The notes below the pieces were generated by a model that was given only the letters and a program-made list of their open reading frames with translations, did no database searches and had not been told where the DNA came from. From assembly GCF_000024125.1 (NCBI RefSeq), contig NC_013222.1:930001-994000 (forward strand): DNA of 64,000 nucleotides, read 5' to 3'. Both the position numbers and the translations under genes were made by a program. The DNA comes from Robiginitalea biformata HTCC2501. GTDB taxonomy: Bacteria > Bacteroidota > Bacteroidia > Flavobacteriales > Flavobacteriaceae. Positions 24,998 to 33,993 of the stretch are shown here, one piece after another. Position 1 is the first letter of the stretch; each line of letters starts with the position of its first letter.

Positions 24998-25756
24998 ATG
25001 AACTATATGGATCGAATTGTTTGCATTACAGGCGCCACCAGCGGTATTGGACGGGCTACGGCCCTTCTGCTCGCCGGCAAGGGATGCCGCATCATTGCCT
25101 GCGGCCGGCGGGGGGATCGGCTGGTCGGGTTGAAGGAGGAGCTGGGAAGCAAGGTGCATACCCTGGCGTTTGACGTGCGCAACCGGCTGGATGTGGAAGC
25201 GGCTTTTGCCTCGCTCCCGGAAGCATTTTCACCCGTTGACACACTGATCAATAACGCCGGGAATGCCCACGGTCTGGACCCGATACAGGAGGGAGACCCG
25301 GACGACTGGGACGCCATGATCGACATCAACGTCAAAGGCCTGCTCTACGTGACACGGGCCCTTCTCCCGTCGCTGATCAAAAGCGGCAGGGGCCACCTCC
25401 TGAACATCGGCTCGACCGCCGGGAAAGAGGTCTACCCGAAAGGGAATGTCTATTGTGCGAGTAAGCACGCAGTAGACGCCCTGAACCAGGCTTTTCGCAT
25501 CGACCTGAATGCAGAGGGCATCCGCGTGGGGGCCATCAACCCGGGCCTGGTTGAAACCGAGTTCAGCAAGGTGCGTTTCAAGGGGGATGAGGCACGGGCC
25601 GAAACCGTGTATGAGGGGTACGAGCCCCTGCGTCCGGAAGACATCGCGGACATCATCTGGTTTGCCCTGAGCCGGCCGGCCCACGTCAACATTGCAGACC
25701 TGGTAGTCATGCCCACGGCCCAGGCCAGCAGCACACAAGTCCGCAAAGCCCCATGA
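24998..25756 (+). CDS. Short-chain dehydrogenase/reductase
   Basis: The 252-residue classical SDR has the cofactor motif TGATSGIGRA (about residues 11-20), NNAG near residue 83, and the catalytic YCASK (Tyr and Lys four residues apart) preceded by a Ser in GSTAGK. The C-terminus resembles the YdfG group that acts on 3-hydroxy acids and serine-like substrates. The stop overlaps the start of the next gene by four bases. An internal ATG three codons in (25007) could be the true start. Confidence 0.93.
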   Translation: MNYMDRIVCITGATSGIGRATALLLAGKGCRIIACGRRGDRLVGLKEELGSKVHTLAFDVRNRLDVEAAFASLPEAFSPVDTLINNAGNAHGLDPIQEGDPDDWDAMIDINVKGLLYVTRALLPSLIKSGRGHLLNIGSTAGKEVYPKGNVYCASKHAVDALNQAFRIDLNAEGIRVGAINPGLVETEFSKVRFKGDEARAETVYEGYEPLRPEDIADIIWFALSRPAHVNIADLVVMPTAQASSTQVRKAP

Positions 25757-26889
25757 TCAACAAGCGGTTGCTGATAAAGAACCTCCTGGCCCACAACGAC
25801 GAGAACAGCTTTTACGACAAGAAGCGATCGATCGACATAGGCCGCAAGGAAGGGAAGGCCAAATTCCTGAAACACGTCTGCGCCCTGGCCAACAGCAATC
25901 CGGCCAACCGTTCGTATATCGTCATCGGGGTGGAGGATGCGGACAATGAAATCCTGGGCGTCGACTTTTTTGACGACAGCAAGATCCAGAACCTGGTGAA
26001 CGCCTACCTGGAGAACCCCCCGCTGATCACCTATGAAAATGTACTCTTCCCGCACCTGGCCGAAGGCAAGGTGGTGGGCCTGGTGACGATTACCTCATCG
26101 GGGGAAATCTGCGCTTTGCGCAAGAACATCTGGAAGTATTACGGCGGCGCGGTCTTTTTCCGGGAAGGCAGTATCAGCATGCCGAAGAATTTCGACCTGG
26201 AATTGCGGGATGTCAATTCCGGGGTGGTGGCGGCGATAGAACAGAACGCCCGGAACAACATCGAACTGACCCTGGACGGGGTGATCGACTTTCTGAACTA
26301 CCGGCACCGAGACCTCACCAGCCATTACCGGGTATTCAAAGAACAATTCGTGCTTTGCTGGGCCGGCAACAGGAAGGTGGTGGGGGAAGCGGAATACTAC
26401 TCCCGTGTGGACATCGAACTGATCAACGAACAGGTCAAACTATTCTATTCGGCCCTGGACGAGGTGTCCATCGCCTTCGATTCGGAATCGTTCGACATCG
26501 TGGAATATGTCTACCTGGGCCTGGCCGGCCGCAAGCGCTACTACCCCCTGGAGAAGGTATCCATCCGGTTTGCGGACAACGGGACATACCAAATCCTGAG
26601 CGAATTGATTTTTGAGCCGCCCCAGTACGACCGGAAAACGCTTCACCACATTTTCAATGCCAACAAGGCGCTGGCCGCCAAGCTCCGGCAGGGGATCCCC
26701 CTGAGGCCTTCGGAAGAAAAGGACCTGCTCCAGTTCCCATCCACCCTGCTCATCTGCTACCTGAACGGCTTTGAAAGCGCCGGCGACCTGATGTACAGTG
26801 CCCGGGAGTGGCTTCGGGGTCGGGACGAAAGGGTGTACAATTCCCTGAAGGAGGCCATCCGGATTCTCAGGAAAGTCCGGTACAATTAA
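25753..26889 (+). CDS. AlbA_2/Schlafen-type ATP-binding domain protein
   Basis: The 378-residue protein carries an N-terminal divergent Schlafen AAA-like (AlbA_2) domain (about residues 1-140: KEGKAKFLKHVCALANS, RSYIVIGVED and FREGS). A less typical C-terminal part follows, with no helix-turn-helix that I can recognise. Such proteins are often nucleic-acid binding regulators or nucleases, but no activity can be stated. The ATGA overlap with the SDR gene implies coupled translation. Confidence 0.7.
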   Translation: MINKRLLIKNLLAHNDENSFYDKKRSIDIGRKEGKAKFLKHVCALANSNPANRSYIVIGVEDADNEILGVDFFDDSKIQNLVNAYLENPPLITYENVLFPHLAEGKVVGLVTITSSGEICALRKNIWKYYGGAVFFREGSISMPKNFDLELRDVNSGVVAAIEQNARNNIELTLDGVIDFLNYRHRDLTSHYRVFKEQFVLCWAGNRKVVGEAEYYSRVDIELINEQVKLFYSALDEVSIAFDSESFDIVEYVYLGLAGRKRYYPLEKVSIRFADNGTYQILSELIFEPPQYDRKTLHHIFNANKALAAKLRQGIPLRPSEEKDLLQFPSTLLICYLNGFESAGDLMYSAREWLRGRDERVYNSLKEAIRILRKVRYN

Positions 26890-26937
26890 AGGGGAATACC
26901 CCGGGGGTAGGTTCCGGGGATTTACCCGGACGGCAGG

Positions 26938-28884
26938 TTATTTTGCCCCGGCCCCCTCCACTGTTTTCAGCCAGAGCAGGCCGTAGGGCCTGATTTCCAA
27001 TAATGCGCTCTGTACCGAATGGGACGTTCCGTCCACGAGGTTCGTATATGCGCTGCCCTTGAGGTACCCGAGGTTGCGAACCCAGGTGGCGTTGAGTACC
27101 TGCGGGTTTTCGTCGAAGTTGGCGACAACCAGCAGGGAGCCTTTCTCCGCCTTTCTCTCAAAGACATAGAGGTGCTCGTTCCCCGGGTGGTGGAGGACCG
27201 ATTTGCCGCCACCCAGTGAAGGCAGCTTCCTCCGGAGTCGGATCAGCGATTGCAGTCTTGAAAAAATCCGGGACGGGAGGCGATTGGGGTCGTCCAGGGC
27301 GGCCACTGCCTCCCAGTCGTGGATGGGCCGGTTTACCCAGCGGCTGTCATTTTCCTTGTCCTTTTCCCGCAGGTACGAATAGTCGTTCAGCATCCCGATT
27401 TCATCCCCGGCATAAATGAGCGGGATGCCCGCCGAAGCCAGGATAACCCCGTACATCATGACGATTTTGTCGAAGGCCGTTTCCACATCTGCCGCGTTCC
27501 CGGAATCGAGGGCCTCTTCCAGACCCAGCAGGGAGGCCGTGCTCCCGGTTATCCGTCCGTCCCCGGTAACGGGGTTGTACATAAAGAGTACGCCCCGGGA
27601 GGGGGACCACTCCAGGCGCTGGCAATAGTAATCCAACAGAAACCGCCGGTGTGCGGCGGGGTTCCACCCGAGGGCTTCAATTTGCCGGTCGTCAAATCCG
27701 AGCCCGATATCGTCGTGGCAGCGGATATAGTTTATCCAGCTGCAGGATTCGGGGATTGACGCGATATCCGCCAGGCTCCGGTAGAGCAGGTTGGTCTTTT
27801 TGGTGGCGATGGAATTCCACAGGCAGGCCATGTAGGTGGCGTTGTACGCCGCCTCGCACTCGTTGCCGGCCAGGCGGCCTTCCCCGAAGTACCGGACAAT
27901 TTCCCGGGGTGCCACTATTGCTTCGGCCAGGATGGCGACCCCGGGGGCCACCACCTGCAGGCAAAGCCGGAACAGCGCAATCAACTGGTGTGCCTCCGGG
28001 AGATTCTGGGAGTTCGTCCCGAGTTTTTTCCAGAGGAATGCCAGGGCGTCAAACCGCAATACGTCCACGCCTTTGTTGGCCAGGACCACCATATTTTTGA
28101 GCATGGCCAGGAATACCCTGGGGTTCGTGTAGTTGAGGTCCCACTGGTACTGATTGAAGACGGTCATGACCCACTGGCCGGTTTCCGGGATAAAGGTGAA
28201 ATTCCCGGGCGATGTTTCCGGGAAGATTTCCGGCAGGGTTTCCTCGTACAGGTCGGGCAGGGTCCGATCCGGGAACATGTAGTAATACCCGGCGTATTCG
28301 GCGTCCCCCTCCCTTGCTTTCTGGGCCCACGGATACTGGTCGGAGGTGTGGTTGACCACGAAATCCAGCATCAGGCAGACCCCTTTATCCCGGCACGCTC
28401 CGGTGAATTCCAGGAAATCGGCTTCCGTGCCAAACCGGGGGTCGATCTCCGTGTGGCTGCTAACGGCGTATCCCCCGTCGTTTTCCCCTTTCGGCTGGCG
28501 GGTAAGCGGCATGACGTGCAGGAAGTTGACGCCGAGTTTTTCGAAGTAGGGGAGCTTGTCGATCAGCCCCCGGATGTCCCCGCTGAAACGGTCGGTGTAC
28601 AACTGCATGCCCACCCATTTCTCGGATTGGTACCAGGCCCCTTCGTTCAGGCGCTCCAGGTCCTGTAAACGAAGGTCTTCCGACCGATCCCGGAAGAGTT
28701 TTCCCAGCATCCCGGGCAATTCCTCAAAAGCGGCATCCTGACCCGGGTAAAGCGAATAATACAAGTCCTGAATCAGCGTGAGATTGGCGGCCAGCCGTTT
28801 TTCGAACAGGGCGGGCAGGTCCTTTTTGGATGGCTTTGCCAGGCTTTTCCCGGCCAGCAGACGATGGATTGCTACCTGGTTCAT
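26938..28884 (-). CDS. Amylosucrase-like GH13 glucosyltransferase / sucrose hydrolase
   Basis: The 648-residue protein has the length and N-terminal helical region of GH13 subfamily 4. The catalytic residues appear as the nucleophile Asp279 in VDVLRFDAL, the acid/base Glu321 in AILAEAIVA, and Asp391 in IRCHDDIG. The subfamily splits sucrose, transferring glucose to an alpha-glucan or water and releasing fructose. No signal peptide is visible, so it acts in the cytoplasm. The upstream fructokinase overlaps it by four bases, which strongly supports sucrose as the substrate. Whether it makes polymer or mainly hydrolyses cannot be told. Confidence 0.88.
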   Translation of the reverse strand: MNQVAIHRLLAGKSLAKPSKKDLPALFEKRLAANLTLIQDLYYSLYPGQDAAFEELPGMLGKLFRDRSEDLRLQDLERLNEGAWYQSEKWVGMQLYTDRFSGDIRGLIDKLPYFEKLGVNFLHVMPLTRQPKGENDGGYAVSSHTEIDPRFGTEADFLEFTGACRDKGVCLMLDFVVNHTSDQYPWAQKAREGDAEYAGYYYMFPDRTLPDLYEETLPEIFPETSPGNFTFIPETGQWVMTVFNQYQWDLNYTNPRVFLAMLKNMVVLANKGVDVLRFDALAFLWKKLGTNSQNLPEAHQLIALFRLCLQVVAPGVAILAEAIVAPREIVRYFGEGRLAGNECEAAYNATYMACLWNSIATKKTNLLYRSLADIASIPESCSWINYIRCHDDIGLGFDDRQIEALGWNPAAHRRFLLDYYCQRLEWSPSRGVLFMYNPVTGDGRITGSTASLLGLEEALDSGNAADVETAFDKIVMMYGVILASAGIPLIYAGDEIGMLNDYSYLREKDKENDSRWVNRPIHDWEAVAALDDPNRLPSRIFSRLQSLIRLRRKLPSLGGGKSVLHHPGNEHLYVFERKAEKGSLLVVANFDENPQVLNATWVRNLGYLKGSAYTNLVDGTSHSVQSALLEIRPYGLLWLKTVEGAGAK

Positions 28885-29834
28885 GCCAGTGCCCGATTCA
28901 ATTGCTCCTGGTCCGGAAGTGCCTCGATGGCGCCGAACCGCGTGGTGGTCACGGCGCCTGCGGCATTGGCAATGCGCACCATTTCAGCTAGCGCCTCCAC
29001 ATCCGAGGCGATGTGTTCCAGGTCTTCGCGGGCGGCCAGCTGCCAAAGCAGGCAACCGATAAAGGCGTCGCCCGCCCCCGTGGTGTCCACGGGCTCCACC
29101 CGGATACTCGGGATGGTCCGCTGCCCCGCACGTGTGCTCAGCCAGGTGCCGTCACCCCCCAGGGTAATCACGATAATTTCCGTACCGATATCGTGGAGCA
29201 CCGAACAGGCTTTCTCCAGGCTCTCCTCCCCGCTGAGCAATTGCGCTTCCTCCAGGCTGAATTTGCAGAGGTTGGACTTCTCGATAAAAGGGATGCATTT
29301 TTTCCTGAAAACGGCCGCCTTGTTTTTCCAAAGGTCGTGGCGGTAATTCGGGTCGAAGCTGATAAAGGCCCGCTGGGTGAGCCCGTCGAAGAAATAATGC
29401 CCGTAGGCCTTTTCAAGCGGCCCGCCGAGCAATGCGGTGGCGGCCCCCAGGTGGATCATATTCCCTCGGAAGGACTTTTTGACTTCGGGCATGTATTGCA
29501 GCTCGCGGTCGGCCCCCCGGCTAAACACGAAATCCCGCTCCCCGTCTTCCGCAATGGAGACAAAGGCCAGGGTGGTAAAAGTTTCGCTGCGCTGCAAAAA
29601 CTGCGTATCCACCCGGTTTTCCCGGAGTACGTCCAGGAGAAATTCCCCAAAAGGATCCTCCCCGATACAGCCTACAAAGGCGCTGCGGCCGCCGAGACGG
29701 GCAATGGCACTGGCTACGTTTGCCGGTGCGCCCCCGGCTTTCTTTGTGAACATCACTGCCCTGGACAGGTCGCTTCCCTGGTTTTCGCCTACAAAGTCGA
29801 TGAGCAGTTCGCCCACACAAAAAATCTGTTTCAT
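28881..29834 (-). CDS. PfkB-family fructokinase
   Basis: The 317-residue ribokinase-fold protein has AGGAPANVASAIARLGG near residues 33-49 and the C-terminal catalytic motif DTTGAGDAFIGCLL. The N-terminus VGELLIDFVG is typical of bacterial fructokinases. It converts fructose to fructose 6-phosphate or 1-phosphate using ATP. Its stop overlaps the amylosucrase start by four bases, so fructose released from sucrose would be captured at once. Confidence 0.9.
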   Translation of the reverse strand: MKQIFCVGELLIDFVGENQGSDLSRAVMFTKKAGGAPANVASAIARLGGRSAFVGCIGEDPFGEFLLDVLRENRVDTQFLQRSETFTTLAFVSIAEDGERDFVFSRGADRELQYMPEVKKSFRGNMIHLGAATALLGGPLEKAYGHYFFDGLTQRAFISFDPNYRHDLWKNKAAVFRKKCIPFIEKSNLCKFSLEEAQLLSGEESLEKACSVLHDIGTEIIVITLGGDGTWLSTRAGQRTIPSIRVEPVDTTGAGDAFIGCLLWQLAAREDLEHIASDVEALAEMVRIANAAGAVTTTRFGAIEALPDQEQLNRALA

Positions 29835-30050
29835 ACTAATGTGTTCCTTTCTGGCCCTGGCCGGGGTTCGGCAGATCGAGGCCAGCGGCTTCGCAGCGTC
29901 CGGTTCCGTTTGGAAATGTAAACAGAATTCGAGGATCTCCCCAAATTTTCAAGGATTTATCTGGGAAGGGCTTTTAAGAATGCCTCGCAGGTAGTACCTT
30001 ACAATCTCCCTCGTGGCGCAGGCCCGCAGGAGCAATTTAATTATTTCGAT

Positions 30051-31187
30051 ATGGGATTATTTGATGAAATCAAGAAAAAACTGAGTCACGAGTTTATCGA
30101 CATTGTCGAATGGCTGGATGATTCCCAGGATACGATTGTCCACCGGTTCGAACGCTACCAGAACGAGATTAAAAACGGGGCCAGGCTGATTGTGCGCGAA
30201 GGCCAGAAGGCCGTTTTTGTGAACGAAGGCCAGCTGGCGGATGTCTTTGGCCCGGGAACCTACGAGCTGACCACGTCCAACCTGCCGATACTGACAACCC
30301 TCAAAGGGTGGAAGTACGGCTTTGACAGCCCGTTCAAGGCGGAGGTTTACTTTGTGAATACGCGCCTGTTCACCGACGAAAAATGGGGGACGAAAAACCC
30401 GGTCATGCTGAGCGATGAGCGTTTCGGGCTTACCGAAATCAGGGCTTTCGGCACCTACAGCTTCCGGATTGAAGACCCTGGAAAATTTGTGGTGGACGTG
30501 GTGGGCACGGATGGAAATTTCACGAATTACGAGGTCAACGAACACCTGAAAAGCCTGATTGTCACCCGGTTTACGGATACGGTCGGGGAGGCCAACCTGC
30601 CCCTGGAACTCTACGCCGCCAATACGAGCGAATTGTCGGAAACCTGCCGGGAGGTTATGGAGCCGGAATTTGCCCGGGTGGGTATCGAACTGGAAAAGTT
30701 CTATATCGAAAACGTGTCCATGCCGGAGGAGCTCAAAAAGGAGATCTTCGAATACAGCCGGCTCGACAAACTGGACATGAGCAAGCTCTCCCAATTCAAG
30801 GCGGCGAAGGCCATGGAGGCGGCGGCGAGCAACGAAGGCGGTACGGCCGGCGCCGGGATGGGCATGGGCATGGGGTTTGTCCTGGCGCAACAGATGGGTT
30901 CCATGATGGCGCAACCCCAGGCAGCACAACCGCAGCAGCCCCGCGGTCCGGTTGCCTCCGTCCCGCCCCCGGTACCCGTTCCACCCGCTTATTATTACGC
31001 CGTCGACGGCCGGCAGCAGGGGCCCGTCCCGTATGAGCGCCTGCAGGAGCTCTTTGCCTCCCGCGCAATCAACCGGGACACGCTTATCTGGAAACAGGGC
31101 ATGGCCCAGTGGTCCGCCCTGAGCGAGGTGGAGGAACTCAAATCGTTCCTTGGCGGCAGCACACCCCCGCCCCTGCCCGGCAACTGA
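30051..31187 (+). CDS. SPFH-domain protein with C-terminal GYF_2 (DUF4339) domain
   Basis: The 378-residue protein has an SPFH/band-7-like core (about residues 20-260) resembling the YdjI-like virion core protein group. A Gly/Met-rich hinge (GMGMGMGF) and a Pro/Gln linker follow. The C-terminal GYF_2 domain (about 310-360) contains YYAVDGRQQGPVPYERLQELFASRAI and WKQGMAQWS. It has no transmembrane segment, so membrane association would be peripheral. It starts a three-gene unit with a zinc-ribbon membrane protein and a phosphatase. Function is unknown; SPFH proteins scaffold membrane microdomains. Confidence 0.85.
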   Translation: MGLFDEIKKKLSHEFIDIVEWLDDSQDTIVHRFERYQNEIKNGARLIVREGQKAVFVNEGQLADVFGPGTYELTTSNLPILTTLKGWKYGFDSPFKAEVYFVNTRLFTDEKWGTKNPVMLSDERFGLTEIRAFGTYSFRIEDPGKFVVDVVGTDGNFTNYEVNEHLKSLIVTRFTDTVGEANLPLELYAANTSELSETCREVMEPEFARVGIELEKFYIENVSMPEELKKEIFEYSRLDKLDMSKLSQFKAAKAMEAAASNEGGTAGAGMGMGMGFVLAQQMGSMMAQPQAAQPQQPRGPVASVPPPVPVPPAYYYAVDGRQQGPVPYERLQELFASRAINRDTLIWKQGMAQWSALSEVEELKSFLGGSTPPPLPGN

Positions 31188-31231
31188 TTTTTCGGATGGA
31201 GTTGAGAGGCACAGGGGGAAACCGCCCGAAT

Positions 31232-32317
31232 ATGGAAACAATTACATCCTCGGAGCAGAAGAAGACCTGCAACAACTGCGGGGCAGAGATGAAGTACAAG
31301 CCGGGCTCTGAACAAATAGCCTGTGATTATTGCGGTTTTGAGGCATTTATCGAATCTTCCAGGAAAAGCTTTGAAGAACTCGAACTCGACCACTATCTGA
31401 AGGTTACCGGCGGCGACCATGTATTTACGGATACCATCGAACTGTTGCACTGCAAGAACTGCGGCGCCAGTCAGCATGTGGCCGAAAATTACAAGTCCCT
31501 GGCCTGCGTGTACTGCGGGGAACCTCTTATCCGGGAGGACGCCCGGGAAGCGGGCTGGATTTTACCCGGGGCCCTGGTGCCGTTCCAGATCGATGCGGCC
31601 CGGGCGCGGCAATTATTCCGGAAATGGGTGCGGGGGCTCTGGTTTGCCCCGGGAAAGTTAAAACGGGCCGCCCTGGACCCGGAAGCCATTCACGGCCTCT
31701 ACCTGCCGTACTGGACATTTGACGGCAACTTGCAGGCCGACTACACGGGCCAACGGGGGGATTACTACTACGAAACCCAGCGGGTTCGGACCCGCGAGGG
31801 AACCAAGACCCGGCAGGTTCGGAAAACCCGTTGGACGCCTGCATCTGGAAGGGTAAGCGGCTTTGTGGACGATATCCTGATCCCGGCTTCCCGGGACCGC
31901 AAGGCGGAAGTTCCAACGGCTGTGACAGGCTGGCGACTGGGGGATCTCCGACCTTTCGATTCGGACTACCTATCCGGGTTTGTGACCGAGAAATACTCGG
32001 TTTCCCTCAAGGAAGGCCACCAGCAGTCATTCCGCAAGGCACGGGAAATAGCCCGAACGTGGATCCGAAGGGATATCGGGGGCGATACTCAGCGGATCGA
32101 CCAAACGGATATACGGCTTTCCGACGAAACCTTTAAGCACATCCTGCTCCCGGTATATATCAGCAGCTATTCCTACAAGGGCCGCACGTATAATTTTTAT
32201 ATCAACGGGCAGACGTCGGCCATCCACGGAAGCCGGCCCTATTCCACCTGGAAAATCGTCTTGCTGATCCTCGCCGTACTGGTCGTCGCTGCTGCAATCG
32301 GAATACTAACCCAATGA
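31232..32317 (+). CDS. Zinc-ribbon protein with C-terminal membrane anchor
   Basis: The 361-residue protein has two CxxC...CxxC zinc ribbons: CNNCGAEMKY with CDYCGF (about residues 12-33), and CKNCGASQHV with CVYCGE (about 74-96). A basic and aromatic middle region follows (ETQRVRTREGTKTRQVRKTRW). One C-terminal transmembrane helix lies at about 338-358. Similar proteins are often labelled helicase-like because of the ribbon, but no helicase motif is present. Starts at 31196 or 31232 are possible; the latter begins just before the first ribbon. It overlaps the phosphatase gene by four bases. Confidence 0.72.
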   Translation: METITSSEQKKTCNNCGAEMKYKPGSEQIACDYCGFEAFIESSRKSFEELELDHYLKVTGGDHVFTDTIELLHCKNCGASQHVAENYKSLACVYCGEPLIREDAREAGWILPGALVPFQIDAARARQLFRKWVRGLWFAPGKLKRAALDPEAIHGLYLPYWTFDGNLQADYTGQRGDYYYETQRVRTREGTKTRQVRKTRWTPASGRVSGFVDDILIPASRDRKAEVPTAVTGWRLGDLRPFDSDYLSGFVTEKYSVSLKEGHQQSFRKAREIARTWIRRDIGGDTQRIDQTDIRLSDETFKHILLPVYISSYSYKGRTYNFYINGQTSAIHGSRPYSTWKIVLLILAVLVVAAAIGILTQ

Positions 32318-33042
32318 GAAAACTTGTAATCGGAGATATACACGGGGGCCTGAAGGCCTTGCGGCAATTGCTGGACCGGGTGGCCCCGGCCCAGGAGGAT
32401 TTTTTTGTGTTCCTCGGGGATTATGTAGACGGGTGGAGCGAAGCGGCCGAAACCGTGGACTACCTGATCGGTTTTGCCCGGGAGCACCGCTGCCTGTTCC
32501 TGAAAGGCAACCACGATGAGCTCTGTGAAGAATGGCTCAACGGGCAGGCAGAGCGCGAACTCTGGCTGCGGCATGGGGGCGCCGCTACCAAAAAGTCCTA
32601 CCAGGGGGTGGGTGCAGCCACCCGGGGGCAACACGCCAAATTTTTCAGGGACCTGAAAGCCTACCACCTGGATAGCGAGAACCGGTTGTTTCTCCACGCC
32701 GGGTTTACCAACCAGCGGGGCGTGGAGCACGAGTATTTTGAAAAGAATTTCTATTGGGACCGGACCCTTTGGGAAACCGCCCTTTCCCTGGATGCCAGAC
32801 TGGACCCCTCAGACCAGTTGTACCCGGCCCGCCTGCGGCATTACCGGGAGATCTACATCGGTCATACCCCGGTGGTGCGGATTGGGAAAGACCAGCCATT
32901 CCGGGCGGCAAATGTGTGGAATGTCGACACGGGGGCTGCCTTTCGCGGCCCGCTGTCTGCCATCGATGCCGGGAACAAGGAAGTATGGCAAAGCGACCCG
33001 GTTTACCAGATGTACCCGGAGGAAACCGGGCGGAACGCCTAG
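32314..33042 (+). CDS. PPP-type metallophosphoesterase (serine/threonine phosphatase-like)
   Basis: The 242-residue enzyme shows the three PPP signatures: GDIHG (residues 7-11), GDYVDG (35-40) and GNHDE (65-69), with a later GHTPV. These bind a dinuclear metal centre and hydrolyse phosphoesters. The substrate could be protein or a small nucleotide. It is coupled by a four-base ATGA overlap to the zinc-ribbon gene, so the three genes 30051-33042 probably act together. Confidence 0.92.
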   Translation: MRKLVIGDIHGGLKALRQLLDRVAPAQEDFFVFLGDYVDGWSEAAETVDYLIGFAREHRCLFLKGNHDELCEEWLNGQAERELWLRHGGAATKKSYQGVGAATRGQHAKFFRDLKAYHLDSENRLFLHAGFTNQRGVEHEYFEKNFYWDRTLWETALSLDARLDPSDQLYPARLRHYREIYIGHTPVVRIGKDQPFRAANVWNVDTGAAFRGPLSAIDAGNKEVWQSDPVYQMYPEETGRNA

Positions 33043-33078
33043 CCCGCTACCCTGCCCGCTGCCGCGGCAAAGGGAGCC

Positions 33079-33600
33079 TCAGAGTTTTCCGTGGAGGTGT
33101 TCGTCCTGCCAGCGCCGAAGTTCCTTCCACTTGTTTTCATAAGCCATCCGGGCCTGCATGGGCCAGGAAGAAGGGTCGTGGATTTTATAACGGTCGCCGC
33201 CGGAATCCAGGACTTCCTGGCATTTGGCCACCGGGGTCCCGGCCAGGGCGCGCCACGTTTTGATATCGTAGTTGTGGAACAGGCTTTCGATTTTCGGGCC
33301 AATGCCCTCGATGATTTTAAGGTCGTCCTGGTGCACGGTGACCCCGAAATCGGCCTTGGCTGCTTTGTAGTCGAAGGGAATATCCGGGCGTACAGCCTCC
33401 GAATTCGCCGTCTCGAGCTGGTGCCGGCAGGCTTCCAGTTCTTCCTGCAGCCGCGCATAGGATGCCGAAAGGGACCGGGCTTCTCCGGACTGCCTGGCTT
33501 CCCGGGCTTTCCGGCCCAGGACATACCCGATGGCCATCCCGATAGCTGCGGTCAGCAGCGGAATGATCCAAAACAGGCTTTTCATCGTTTCAGGTTCCAT
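33079..33600 (-). CDS. Membrane-anchored helix-hairpin-helix (HHH) domain protein
   Basis: The 173-residue protein has one N-terminal membrane segment (LFWIIPLLTAAIGMAIGYVLG, about residues 8-28). A short coiled-coil stretch follows (SASYARLQEELEACRHQLE). The C-terminal domain contains DDLKIIEGIGPKIESLFHNYDIKTWRALA, the HHH-like motif that databases often call a predicted flap nuclease. No nuclease active site is apparent, so DNA binding is only possible. ATG at 33600 or 33585 are both plausible; the frame extends to a TTG at 33636. Confidence 0.7.
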   Translation of the reverse strand: MEPETMKSLFWIIPLLTAAIGMAIGYVLGRKAREARQSGEARSLSASYARLQEELEACRHQLETANSEAVRPDIPFDYKAAKADFGVTVHQDDLKIIEGIGPKIESLFHNYDIKTWRALAGTPVAKCQEVLDSGGDRYKIHDPSSWPMQARMAYENKWKELRRWQDEHLHGKL

Positions 33601-33730
33601 CGTATGTGGCCGGGAGGCAATCCCGCTCGTATACAAGGTACTAAAAATACCCGTAGCATCGCCGGATGCAAATCATACAACATTTTGTGCCAGTCATACA
33701 AATCCGGTACCGCGGGGCGGGAAGTCTCCT

Positions 33731-33897
33731 TATTTTAGTTTCAGGCTTGATGTCGATGCCCCGAAACCGCAGACCGCACATCCCAGGGATCGGAATGCGG
33801 CCACCTCTGGGCCGACATTTGAGTTACTTGTTTTGGATTAGTTTGGTTAGTTAAAAATCCGTTTCGTACGTGCTAAGCCGTCGGGGCGGGTTTTTTT
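33731..33897 (+). ncRNA. Candidate small RNA ending at an orphan terminator
   Basis: No plus-strand gene ends nearby, yet a hairpin with seven T closes at 33897. A weak -7-like TATTTTAG sits at 33731-33738, and nested complementary arms lie at 33774-33800. This is inference; no known RNA family was recognised. Confidence 0.22.
33853..33897 (+). terminator. Orphan intrinsic terminator in the 34 kb gap
   Basis: Arms AAAAATCCGTTTCG (33853-33866) and CGGGGCGGGTTTTT (33882-33895) pair over 14 positions when G-U pairs are allowed, and the T run extends to 33897. It is preceded by TTTGGTTAGTT, as is the terminator at 42471. Confidence 0.55.
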
Positions 33898-33993
33898 CTT
33901 TGGGTACAGGCCCCCTGCCGCCTGTGAGTATTCGGGAACAGCTTCCGCTGAAGGGTAATTGCGGTTCCCGGGGTAATATTTGTTCGAGATCCG

